This document shows positions 6,220 through 13,639 of a DNA stretch of 14,004 nucleotides, in pieces; within the stretch, counting starts at the first letter, position 1, and the number at the start of each line of letters is the position of its first letter. The DNA comes from Streptosporangiaceae bacterium (GTDB taxonomy: Bacteria > Actinomycetota > Actinomycetes > Streptosporangiales > Streptosporangiaceae). The notes under the pieces were generated by a model. It did no database searches. It was not told where the DNA came from and saw nothing but the letters and a program-made list of their open reading frames with translations. The position numbers and the translations under genes were made by a program. The DNA lies in the NCBI GenBank assembly GCA_025934635.1, contig JAICWX010000231.1:1-14004 (forward strand), given 5' to 3'.

Positions 6220-7926
6220 ATGAGGAGAATGCACAGCCATAGACGGCTCCTGGCAGTAGGTGCCGCCGGCTTGCTCGCAGCGGGGCTCGCCGCATGCTCG
6301 TCGAGCAATTCGAGCTCAGGAAACACGGGCACGAACACGGGCTCCGCCGCCACGGGAAAGACCCTGGTCATGGAGAGCTCCCCGGAGTCCACCATCACCC
6401 AGAGCTTCAACCCGTTCGTCCCGACCGGGGCGCCCTGGGGCATGGGCGCCACGGGGCTCATCTACGAGCCGCTGATCCAGTTCAACCTGGCCGCCCCGCC
6501 GAAGTACTACCCGTGGCTGGCCACGTCTTACGCCTGGTCCAACGGCGGGAAGACGATCACCTTCGCGATCCGCCAGGGTGTGAAGTGGAATGACGGGCAG
6601 GCGTTCACGCCGGCCGACGTGGCGTTCACCTTCACCATGATGAAGGCCAACGCCGCGGTCAACCTCAACGGCATCAAGATCGACAGCGTGAGCACCTCCG
6701 GCAACAACGTCGTGCTCAACTTCCCGACCCCCCAGTTCACCAACCTGCAGTCCATCGCGGGCACCGCGATCGTGCCCAAGCACATCTGGAGCGCGCAGGC
6801 CAAGCCGGAGTCTTTCACTGACCCCAACCCGGTCGGCACCGGGCCGTTCAAGCTCGGCAGCTTCACGCCGCAGGGCTTCACCCTGGTCAAGAACGCCGGC
6901 TACTGGCAGGCGGCCAAGCTGAAGGTGCCCAAGGTCTTCTTCCCGGTGTACACCTCCAACACCAGCGCCCTGAGCGCGCTGTTCGCCGGGCAGATCGACT
7001 GGACCGGTAACTTCATCCCCGGCCTGCAGAAGAGTTTCGTCAAGCCCAACCCCAGCCTGCACCACTTCTGGGAGGCACCGGGCGGCACCAACAGCCTGAT
7101 CCCGAACCTGAACAAGTGGCCGACCAACCAGCTGCCCGTGCGGCAGGCGATCAGCGCGGCCATCAACCGCCAGCTGCTCGCCTCCGAGGGCGAGGCTGGC
7201 CTGGAGAACCCGGTCCTCAACTCCACCGGCCTGACCTCCCCGCTGTTCGACGCCTGGGGCGGCCCGGTCGCCAACATGACCAACTCGGCCACCGGCAGCG
7301 CGGCCGCCGCGCAGCAGATCCTGCAGAAGGCCGGCTACACCAAGGGCAGCAACGGCTTCTTCTCCAAGGGCGGCAAGGAAGTCTCGCTCACGATCACCAA
7401 CCCGTCCGCTTACACCGACTACGCCCAGGTCGATGCGCTCGTCGCGCAGGAACTGAAGGCGGCCGGCATCAACGCCACCTTCCAGGGGCAGTCCGTGGAC
7501 GCCTGGAACAGCGACGTCGCCTCCGGGAACTTCCAGCTGACCTCGCACTGGTCCAACGGCGGGATCACCCCGTACAACATGTACGACGGCTGGCTGGACA
7601 GCGCGCTGTCCAGCGGCTCCACCGCCACCGGCAACTACGAGCGGCTCAAGGACTCGTCCGTCGACAGCATGCTGGCCAAGCTGGCCGGGGCCGAGTCGAC
7701 CGCGGACCAGACCGCGGCGCTCGAGCCGATCGCCAAGTACGTCGCGGCGAACCTGCCCATCATCCCGACCACCACCTCCTCGCAGTGGTTCGAGTACAAC
7801 TCGCAGAACTACACGGGCTGGCCGACTCAGGACAACCCGTACGAGACCGGTCAGCCCTCCGGAACCAACAACGGTCCGGGCTCGGGCACCGATGAGGTAG
7901 TGATCCTGCACCTGGTTCCGCGGTAA
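6220..7926 (+). CDS. Solute-binding lipoprotein of the Opp/Dpp-type importer (SBP family 5)
   Basis: Extracellular substrate-binding protein, 568 residues, anchored to the outer face of the membrane by lipid. Its signal peptide has basic residues (MRRMHSHRR), a hydrophobic stretch (10-23) and the lipobox LAAC at 23-26 with Cys26 as lipidation site. A Ser/Gly/Thr-rich linker follows. The mature part has family-5 features, including YEPLIQFN, the region from WNDGQAFTPADVAFTF, and VGTGPFKL. The segment around HWSNGGITPYNMYDGW resembles what I recall of oligosaccharide-binding members of this family, which is a weak hint toward a sugar ligand. The ATG at 6220 has only a poor purine-rich ribosome site; the ATG at 6229 is a weaker alternative. 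Unlike many such operons, this gene comes last, directly before a strong hairpin. The ligand is unproven. Confidence 0.92.
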   Translation: MRRMHSHRRLLAVGAAGLLAAGLAACSSSNSSSGNTGTNTGSAATGKTLVMESSPESTITQSFNPFVPTGAPWGMGATGLIYEPLIQFNLAAPPKYYPWLATSYAWSNGGKTITFAIRQGVKWNDGQAFTPADVAFTFTMMKANAAVNLNGIKIDSVSTSGNNVVLNFPTPQFTNLQSIAGTAIVPKHIWSAQAKPESFTDPNPVGTGPFKLGSFTPQGFTLVKNAGYWQAAKLKVPKVFFPVYTSNTSALSALFAGQIDWTGNFIPGLQKSFVKPNPSLHHFWEAPGGTNSLIPNLNKWPTNQLPVRQAISAAINRQLLASEGEAGLENPVLNSTGLTSPLFDAWGGPVANMTNSATGSAAAAQQILQKAGYTKGSNGFFSKGGKEVSLTITNPSAYTDYAQVDALVAQELKAAGINATFQGQSVDAWNSDVASGNFQLTSHWSNGGITPYNMYDGWLDSALSSGSTATGNYERLKDSSVDSMLAKLAGAESTADQTAALEPIAKYVAANLPIIPTTTSSQWFEYNSQNYTGWPTQDNPYETGQPSGTNNGPGSGTDEVVILHLVPR

Positions 7927-7950
7927 CTGATCCGGCCGCGGACATAAGCG

Positions 7951-7987
7951 GGCCCGCCCCCGGTAACCCCCCCACCGGGGGCGGGCC
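7951..7987 (+). terminator. Strong hairpin ending the transporter operon
   Basis: A perfect 14-bp inverted repeat (GGCCCGCCCCCGGT at 7951-7964 and its complement at 7974-7987) encloses a nine-base loop, AACCCCCCC. It starts 24 bases after the solute-binding-protein stop. No T-tract follows on the plus strand, so it is an actinomycete-style terminator or an mRNA 3'-end-stabilising hairpin rather than a textbook intrinsic terminator. It separates the transporter operon from the catabolic genes. The remaining bases to 8043 hold a short A-rich patch (7998-8006) but no convincing promoter. Confidence 0.8.
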
Positions 7988-8043
7988 TCCCCTCCCGTAA
8001 AAACAATCAGCCCAGCTAGCACCCCCAGGGACGCGGACGCCGG

Positions 8044-8856
8044 ATGAGCATGCCGCCGCGCATCGCCTTCAGCACTCTCGCCTTCCCTGACGCCACCCTG
8101 GCGGCGGCCGTATCGCTCGGCCGCCGCTGGGGATACGCGGGCATCGAGCTCCGGCTCATCGACGGCGAGCTCATCGACCCGTCGATGCCCGCCGCCCGCC
8201 GCGCGCAGGTCAGCCGGACCCTGGCCGGCCTGCCCGTCGTCGCGGTCGACAGCTCCATCCGCATCACCGGCACCGATCCCGGCCCGGAACTGCGCCGCTT
8301 CCTCCAGCTGGCCAGCGACTGGGATTCCCCGCTGATCCGCGTGTTCGGCGGCGACCTAGGCCCGCCCCCGCTGCGCCAGCGTCAGCTCCAGGCCGCGGCG
8401 CGGGTCCTCGAGGACGCCGTGCCGCTGGCCGCCCGGCTCGGCGTCGCCATCGGCGTGGAGACGCACGACGCCTTCTCCGCCTCCTCGGCCGTGGCCGAGC
8501 TGCTGGCCCTGTTGTCAGCGGACGGGGTGCCCTCGGACTTCGTGGGCGCGGTATGGGACAGCCATCACCCGCACCGGGCGGGTGAGACGCCCGCCGAGGT
8601 CCACGCCAACCTGGGCTCCCGGATCCTGCTCGCCCAGGTCAAGGACGCCCGCCGCACCGCGGGCGGGGAATGGCAGCTGGTGCCGCTCGGCGAGGGCGAG
8701 GTACCGGTGCGCGAGATGCTCAGCCTGCTGCGGACCGCCGGCTACCCGCACTGGATATCCGTGGAGTGGGAGAAGCGCTGGCATCCCGAGATCGAGGAGC
8801 CGGAGGTGGCGCTCCCCCAGCACCTGGACCTGCTGGCCAGGTGGCTCGGCCGCTAG
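8044..8856 (+). CDS. Sugar phosphate isomerase/epimerase-like TIM-barrel protein 1 (xylose isomerase-like fold)
   Basis: Cytoplasmic TIM-barrel protein of 270 residues in the AP_endonuc_2/xylose isomerase-like superfamily. Members isomerise or epimerise sugars, dehydrate inosose (IolE) or, in some cases, cleave 3-keto-glycosides, usually with a divalent metal. Likely metal-site residues at the barrel's C-terminal face are Glu139 (VETHD), Asp172 with His175 (WDSHH), Gln198 (QVKD) and Glu241 (SVEWEK). I chose the ATG at 8044; another lies at 8050. The only ribosome-site candidate is AGGGA at 8027-8031, spaced rather far. The gene is first in the block after the hairpin and ends 11 bases before the oxidoreductase, so the two are likely cotranscribed. 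It is a distant relative of the protein at 9914-10744 but not a recent duplicate: the key motifs differ. The substrate cannot be assigned. Confidence 0.85.
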   Translation: MSMPPRIAFSTLAFPDATLAAAVSLGRRWGYAGIELRLIDGELIDPSMPAARRAQVSRTLAGLPVVAVDSSIRITGTDPGPELRRFLQLASDWDSPLIRVFGGDLGPPPLRQRQLQAAARVLEDAVPLAARLGVAIGVETHDAFSASSAVAELLALLSADGVPSDFVGAVWDSHHPHRAGETPAEVHANLGSRILLAQVKDARRTAGGEWQLVPLGEGEVPVREMLSLLRTAGYPHWISVEWEKRWHPEIEEPEVALPQHLDLLARWLGR

Positions 8857-8867
8857 GATCGAACCCG

Positions 8868-9917
8868 ATGAGCGGCTTCGGGATCGTCGGCACCGGGGTG
8901 ATCGCGGCCCTGCACGCCGCCGCGATCAGGACCCTGCCCGGGGCCCGGCTCGCGGCCGTCACCGACGTCGCCGCCGGGGCGGCCGGGGCCTTTGCCGCCG
9001 TCCGGGGCTGCGCGGCCGAGCCGGACCTGGACGCGCTGCTGGCCCGGCCGGACGTCGACGTGGTGTGCGTCTGCGTGCCGAGCGGCCTGCATGCCGAGAC
9101 CGGCATCCGCGCCGCGCGGGCCGGGAAGCACCTGGCGGTGGAGAAGCCGGTCGATGTCACCCTGGCGGCCGCCGACCGGCTCATCGAGGCGGCCCGCTCG
9201 GCCGGCGTGGCGCTGACCGTGATCTCCCAGCACCGCTTCGACCCGGGCCCGATCGAGCTGAGGCGCCTGATTGACGAGGGCGCCCTGGGCCGGCTGGTGC
9301 TCGGCGAGGCCAGCACCAAGTGGTACCGGACCCAGGGGTACTACGACAGCGCCGCCTGGCGCGGGACCTGGACGATGGACGGCGGCTCGCTGATGAACCA
9401 GGGCGTGCACTACGTCGACCTGCTGCGCTGGTGCATGGGCCCGGTGACCGAGGTCACCGCGGTCTGCACCACCCAGGCGCACCAGGTCGAGGTCGAGGAC
9501 ACGGCGCTGGCCGTCGTCCGGTTCGGCTCGGGCGCCGTCGGCACCATCATGTCCACCACCGCCGCCTATCCCGGCTTCCCGCAGCGGCTCGAGATCACCG
9601 GCACCAGCGGAACGGTGATCGTCGAGGACGGCCGCATCGCCCGCCGCGCGCTCACCGGCGAAGCCGCGGCCAGCGCTGATCAGGCCGATGCCGACCAGGC
9701 CGGGGCCGGCGGCCCGGGAGCGGCCGCGGACCCGGTCGCGATCGAGGTGGCCAGCCACGCGGCGCAGCTCGCCGACCTGCTGGCCGCGGTCGCGGAAGGC
9801 CGCGAACCCGCCGTCAGCGGCCAGGCCGGCCGCGACACCCTCGAGATCGTCTGCGCCGTGTACGAGTCGGCCCGCACCGGCCAGACCGTCAAGCTCGCGG
9901 CCGCTTCGGGCTCATGA
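8868..9917 (+). CDS. Gfo/Idh/MocA family NAD(P)-dependent oxidoreductase
   Basis: Cytoplasmic sugar or polyol dehydrogenase, 349 residues. The N-terminal Rossmann fold begins with GIVGTGVIAALHAAAI at 5-20. The family's catalytic-lysine motif VEKP is at 91-94 (Lys93). The C-terminal domain carries DGGSLMNQGVHYVDLLRW at 171-188, with His181 and Asp184 in the usual substrate-binding positions. The preceding KWYRTQGYYDSAAWRGTW (151-168) resembles family members that oxidise hexopyranosides at carbon 3. An Ala/Asp/Gln/Gly-rich low-complexity insert at about 263-288 is probably a surface loop. The start is the ATG at 8868 with AGGATC upstream; in-frame codons further up lie inside the previous gene. 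The gene ends in an ATGA overlap with the second TIM-barrel gene. It lies between two TIM-barrel genes, suggesting that its keto product is passed to one of them. Inositol or UDP-sugar oxidation are alternatives. Confidence 0.9.
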   Translation: MSGFGIVGTGVIAALHAAAIRTLPGARLAAVTDVAAGAAGAFAAVRGCAAEPDLDALLARPDVDVVCVCVPSGLHAETGIRAARAGKHLAVEKPVDVTLAAADRLIEAARSAGVALTVISQHRFDPGPIELRRLIDEGALGRLVLGEASTKWYRTQGYYDSAAWRGTWTMDGGSLMNQGVHYVDLLRWCMGPVTEVTAVCTTQAHQVEVEDTALAVVRFGSGAVGTIMSTTAAYPGFPQRLEITGTSGTVIVEDGRIARRALTGEAAASADQADADQAGAGGPGAAADPVAIEVASHAAQLADLLAAVAEGREPAVSGQAGRDTLEIVCAVYESARTGQTVKLAAASGS

Positions 9918-10744
9918 CGGTTACTCTCAGCGGGTTCGCCGACGAGATCTCGCCCGATCCGCGGGAGCAGCTCGCCACCCTGGCGGCCGAGTCGATCACG
10001 CACCTGGAGCTGCGCAGCGCCTGGTCGGTGAACGTGGCCGACTTCACCGCCGCGCAGCTCGCCGAGTTCCGGGCCCGGCTGGACGACGCCGGGGTGCGGG
10101 TCTCCGCGATCGGGTCGCCGATCGGGAAGATCCCGGTCGGCGCGCCGCTCGGCCCCGAGCTGGACCGGATGCGCCGGGTGGCGGCCACGGCGCACCAGCT
10201 CGGCACGCCCCTCGTCCGGGTGTTCTCGTTCTTCATCCCGCCCGGCGAGGAGCCGGGCCGCTACCGGTCCGAGGTCATCGACCGGATGGCCGCGCTGGCC
10301 CAGCTAGCCGCCGGCGAGGGGCTGGTGCTGGCCCACGAGAACGAGAAGGAGATCTTCGGCGACGTCCCGTCCCGCTGCGCCGACCTGATCGCCGCGGTGA
10401 ACTCCCCCGCCCTGCGGGCGACGTTCGACGCGGCCAACTTCGTCCAGTGCGGCGTCCGGCCGTTCACCGACGCCTACCCCCTGCTCCGGCCCTATCTGGT
10501 CTACCTCCAGGTCAAGGACGCCCTCGCGGCCACCGGCGAGGTGATGCCGGCGGGCGAGGGCGACGGGCAGGTCCGCGAGACGCTGGCCGCGCTGCGGGAC
10601 TCGGGATTCGACGGCTTCATGTCGCTGGAACCGCACCTGGCCCGGGCCGGGCGCTTCGGCGGGTTCAGCGGACCCGAGGCGTTCACCCGGGCCGTCCGGG
10701 CTCTGAAGTCCGTGCTGAACGACCTGGGAATTTCCTGGCACTGA
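9914..10744 (+). CDS. Sugar phosphate isomerase/epimerase-like TIM-barrel protein 2
   Basis: Second xylose-isomerase-like TIM-barrel protein of the block, 276 residues. Likely metal ligands are Glu142 in AHENEKEIFGD (140-150), Asp172 in TFDAANFVQCG (170-180), Gln199 in QVKDA (199-203) and Glu239 in SLEPHL (237-242). MPAGEGDGQV (211-220) matches a conserved loop of the family. The motifs are more typical of the IolE/IolI-like epimerase and dehydratase branch than those of the first TIM-barrel protein. The start is the ATG at 9914, overlapping the oxidoreductase stop as ATGA. No clear ribosome site is visible, so translation is probably coupled and the two products may be made in matched amounts. 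That tight link argues that it acts on the oxidoreductase product. The reaction, whether epimerase, isomerase, dehydratase or lyase, cannot be decided from sequence. Confidence 0.87.
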   Translation: MTVTLSGFADEISPDPREQLATLAAESITHLELRSAWSVNVADFTAAQLAEFRARLDDAGVRVSAIGSPIGKIPVGAPLGPELDRMRRVAATAHQLGTPLVRVFSFFIPPGEEPGRYRSEVIDRMAALAQLAAGEGLVLAHENEKEIFGDVPSRCADLIAAVNSPALRATFDAANFVQCGVRPFTDAYPLLRPYLVYLQVKDALAATGEVMPAGEGDGQVRETLAALRDSGFDGFMSLEPHLARAGRFGGFSGPEAFTRAVRALKSVLNDLGISWH

Positions 10745-10840
10745 CCAGTTGATATCCCGGAGGCGACGGCCGCTCCCGGCGTGTTTAAGTGGGCGCACCA
10801 GGGTATGAGACGCCCTTGCGCTCGTACCGTGCCAGCCACC

Positions 10841-10846
10841 GGGAGG
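10841..10846 (+). promoter_or_regulatory. Ribosome binding site deciding the transketolase start
   Basis: GGGAGG lies five bases before the GTG at 10852. It favours that start over the in-frame GTG at 10789, which would add 21 residues that look unlike a transketolase N-terminus. Between 10745 and 10840 there is a weak promoter-like pair, GTGTTT at 10781-10786 and TATGAG at 10804-10809 with a 17-base spacer. I do not consider it strong enough to call. Confidence 0.65.
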
Positions 10847-10851
10847 TGCCC

Positions 10852-12732
10852 GTGCCCACGCCGTCCACCGATATCGACCTCGCGTTCGCCGCCGAGCTCG
10901 GCCAGCAGCTGCGAGTGGACTCCGTCCGGTCGAGTACGTCGGCCGGATCCGGTCACCCCACGTCGAGCATGTCCGCCGCGGACCTGATGGCCGTGCTGGT
11001 GGGCCGGCACCTGCGCTACGACTGGGACAACCCGGATAATCCCGCCAACGACCACCTCATCTTCTCCAAGGGGCACGCGTCACCCCTGGTGTACTCGGTC
11101 TACAAGGCGGCCGGGGTGGTCTCCGACGAGGAGCTGATGACCGGCTACCGGCGGCTCGGGTCACGCCTGGAGGGACATCCCACCCCGGCCGGCCTGCCCT
11201 GGACGGACGTGGCGACCGGGTCGCTCGGGCAGGGCCTGCCAGACGGGGTCGGCGTCGCGCTGGCCGGGAAGTACCTCGATGAGCAGCCGTACCGGGTCTG
11301 GGTCCTATGCGGTGACAGCGAGATGGCCGAAGGGTCGATGTGGGAGGCCTTCGACAAGGCGTCCCACTACAAGCTGTCCAACCTGATCGCCATTGTCGAC
11401 GTCAACCGGCTCGGTCAGCGCGGTCCGACCGACCTGGGCTGGGACACCGAGGCCTACCGGCGGCGGGCGGAGGCGTTCGGCGCCCGGACGTTCGTCATCG
11501 ACGGCCACGACGTGACCGCCGTCGACCAGGCGCTGGCCCAGGCGGGCGACCTGAGCGGTGAACAGCCGGCCGTCATCGTGGCCCGCACCGTCAAGGGCAA
11601 GGGCTTCTCCGAGGTCGAAGACGCCGAGGACTGGCACGGCAAACCTTTCCCGTCCGACATGGCCGAGCGGGCCATCGCCGAACTCGGCGGCGAGCGCCAG
11701 CTGGTGGTGCGGGGTCCGCAGCCGCCCGCGGGCGCCGGGTCCGGGACGCGACGGCCCGCGGCTGGCCGGGCCGAGGTCAAGCTGCCCGTCTACGAGCGGG
11801 GCGACAAGGTGGCCACGCGCAAAGCTTACGGTGAGGCGCTGGCCGCGCTGGGCGCGCGCCCCGATGTTGTCGCGATGGACGGCGAGGTCAGCAACTCGAC
11901 CTACGCGTCCCTATTCGCCCACGCGCATCCCGGTCGGTACTTCGAGATGTACATCGCCGAGCAGCAGATGGTGGCCGCGGCGGTCGGGGTGGGCGTGCGC
12001 GGCTACCGGCCGTTCGCGTCGAGCTTCGCGGCGTTCCTCACCCGCGCCTATGACTTCATCCGGATGGCCGCGGTTTCCCGGGCGAACATCTGCCTGGCCG
12101 GCTCGCACGCCGGGGTGGAGATCGGCGCCGACGGGCCGTCCCAGATGGCGCTGGAGGACCTGGCCATGATGCGTGCCGTGCACGGCTCGACCGTGCTCTA
12201 CCCCAGCGACGCCACCAGTGCCGCCGCCCTGGTCCAGGTCATGGCCGACCTGGACGGGATCTCCTACATGCGCACCACCCGGGGCGGCTACCCGGTGCTG
12301 TACGAGAACGGCGAGACGTTCCCGGTGGGCGGGTCCAAGGTGCTCAGGTCGGGCGATGCCGACCAGGTGACCCTGGTCGGCGCCGGAATTACCCTGCACA
12401 CCTGCCTGGACGCGGCCGATCAGCTGGCCGCGGAAGGAATCAGCGCGCGGGTGATCGACCTGTACTCGGTCAAGCCGGCGGACACCGCGACGCTCACCGA
12501 AGCCGCCGCCGCGACCGGCGGCCGGATGGTGATCGCCGAGGATCACCATCCCGAGGGCGGCCTCGGCGCGGCCGTCCTGGACGCGCTCACCGGGGCCGGG
12601 CGCACCGAGCTGGCCGTGGCCCACCTGGCCGTGCGCATCATGCCCGGTTCGGGCAGCACCCCCGAGCTGCTCGCCCAGGCAGGCATCGACGCCGACGGCA
12701 TCGCCGCCGCCGCGCGGCGCCTCCTGAACTAG
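10852..12732 (+). CDS. tkt: Transketolase, single-chain, mammalian-type
   Basis: Thiamine-diphosphate enzyme, 626 residues from the chosen GTG, that moves two-carbon ketol units between sugar phosphates in the pentose phosphate pathway. The catalytic histidine regions GSGHPTSS (32-39) and SKGHASP (72-78) are present, as is TGSLGQGL (122-129). The metal/diphosphate motif runs from Gly154-Asp155 to Asn185. The pyrimidine-domain catalytic glutamate is Glu370 in AEQQM. ATRKAYG (321-327), NST (348-350) and GSHAG (417-421), which help bind acceptor phosphate in known enzymes, are kept. Length and sequence follow human TKT more closely than E. coli TktA. The usual GDG is GDS here (Ser156). A Gly/Pro/Arg-rich linker at about 288-308 joins the two halves. 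The gene starts 107 bases after the second TIM-barrel gene and is probably part of the same block, not the organism's only transketolase. Confidence 0.93.
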   Translation: MPTPSTDIDLAFAAELGQQLRVDSVRSSTSAGSGHPTSSMSAADLMAVLVGRHLRYDWDNPDNPANDHLIFSKGHASPLVYSVYKAAGVVSDEELMTGYRRLGSRLEGHPTPAGLPWTDVATGSLGQGLPDGVGVALAGKYLDEQPYRVWVLCGDSEMAEGSMWEAFDKASHYKLSNLIAIVDVNRLGQRGPTDLGWDTEAYRRRAEAFGARTFVIDGHDVTAVDQALAQAGDLSGEQPAVIVARTVKGKGFSEVEDAEDWHGKPFPSDMAERAIAELGGERQLVVRGPQPPAGAGSGTRRPAAGRAEVKLPVYERGDKVATRKAYGEALAALGARPDVVAMDGEVSNSTYASLFAHAHPGRYFEMYIAEQQMVAAAVGVGVRGYRPFASSFAAFLTRAYDFIRMAAVSRANICLAGSHAGVEIGADGPSQMALEDLAMMRAVHGSTVLYPSDATSAAALVQVMADLDGISYMRTTRGGYPVLYENGETFPVGGSKVLRSGDADQVTLVGAGITLHTCLDAADQLAAEGISARVIDLYSVKPADTATLTEAAAATGGRMVIAEDHHPEGGLGAAVLDALTGAGRTELAVAHLAVRIMPGSGSTPELLAQAGIDADGIAAAARRLLN

Positions 12733-12748
12733 GATCGGAGACCGAGGT

Positions 12749-13639
12749 TCAGTTACTCCCGGTCAGGCCCCAGCGCCGCCGGATGCCGCGGTCGGCCACG
12801 CCGAATAGCTGGTCCACGATGACACCGATGATCAGGATCACGATGATGATCGCGACCGCGCTCTCCATGTCGGACTGGTCCTGGTCGGTGGACAGCAGCA
12901 CCCCGAGCGACGGCTGGTTGGCGATGATGACCAGCAGCTCGCCGGCCATCAGGCTGCGCCAGGCGAACGCCCAGCCCTGCTTCAGCCCGGCCACGAACGC
13001 GGGCAGCGAGGCCGGCAGGATCAGGTGCCGGTACAGCGACACCCGGCGCAGGCCCATCATCGCGCCCGCCTTGAGCAGCAGCGGCGGGGTGTAGTCCACG
13101 CCGGCGATCAGGCCGTTGGCCACCGACGGGGCGGCGCCGAGGATGATGACGAACAAGATCGCCTGGGTGGAGATCCCGAACAAGATGATGGCGAACGGGA
13201 ACCAGGCGATCGACGGCAGCGTCTGCAGCCCGGTGATCAGGGACCCGACCGCCGCCCGCAGCGGCTTGATCCGGGACACCAGGGCGCCGACGACCGCGCC
13301 GATCAGCACGGCCAGGCCGAAGCCGAGCAGGGCGCGCTCGGCCGTGGTGGCGATCGCATGCCACAGCAGGCCGGTCCCCAGCTGGTGCCACAGGTTCGAC
13401 AGCGTCGCGCCCGGGCCGGGGAAGATGGCCTTCTTCCAGCCGCTGAGGTGGACCAGCTGCCAGATCACCAGCACGATGGCGATGGCCAGGACCACCGGCC
13501 ACACGCCGCCCCAGGCCCGGGTGGCCAGCTTGCGTCCGCGCTGGTCCGAGGGAGCCTCCAGCGACTCCAGGTACGTGAGCCGCTGCTCGTAACCCGGGAC
13601 CTTCGTGTTCGCGGCCGGCGGTATGTCACCGCTTGACAT
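12749..13639 (-). CDS. SsuC/TauC-like ABC transporter permease
   Basis: Inner-membrane permease of 296 residues in the nitrate/sulfonate/taurine importer branch. After a hydrophilic N-terminus of about 45 residues come membrane helices at about 47-65, 105-123, 145-170 and 262-280, with others between. QTLPSIAWFPFAIILFGIS (139-157) and the EAA-type loop from 187 to 213 (around GAMMGLRRVSLYRHLILPAS) fit the family. The start is the ATG at 13639-13637, overlapping the end of the upstream ATPase gene by 14 bases; GAGGAG lies about 10 bases before it. The gene converges on the transketolase with only 16 bases between stops and no real terminator. The family carries sulfonates, nitrate, cyanate, thiamine precursors and more, so the solute is open. 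Strand and context suggest a unit separate from the glycoside locus. Confidence 0.88.
   Translation of the reverse strand: MSSGDIPPAANTKVPGYEQRLTYLESLEAPSDQRGRKLATRAWGGVWPVVLAIAIVLVIWQLVHLSGWKKAIFPGPGATLSNLWHQLGTGLLWHAIATTAERALLGFGLAVLIGAVVGALVSRIKPLRAAVGSLITGLQTLPSIAWFPFAIILFGISTQAILFVIILGAAPSVANGLIAGVDYTPPLLLKAGAMMGLRRVSLYRHLILPASLPAFVAGLKQGWAFAWRSLMAGELLVIIANQPSLGVLLSTDQDQSDMESAVAIIIVILIIGVIVDQLFGVADRGIRRRWGLTGSN

Noticed and set aside
4769..6295. Long open frame (508 codons) on the minus strand opposite the second ATPase, and similar long antisense frames at 687-1625, 3642-4766 and 6316-8022
   Set aside because: They lie opposite well-conserved genes and have Arg/Gly/Ala/His/Gln-heavy, low-complexity translations typical of GC-rich shadow frames. 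No recognisable domain is visible.
10789..10851. Transketolase starting at the GTG at 10789
   Set aside because: The extra 21 residues have no transketolase character, and GGGAGG at 10841-10846 is correctly spaced for the GTG at 10852.
8044..12732. Apiose pathway or sulfoglycolytic transketolase pathway
   Set aside because: The versions I know use a split two-gene transketolase, and the apiose route needs a kinase; neither is seen here. The nearby SsuBC-like importer is on the opposite strand and not clearly linked. This is kept only as a distant alternative.
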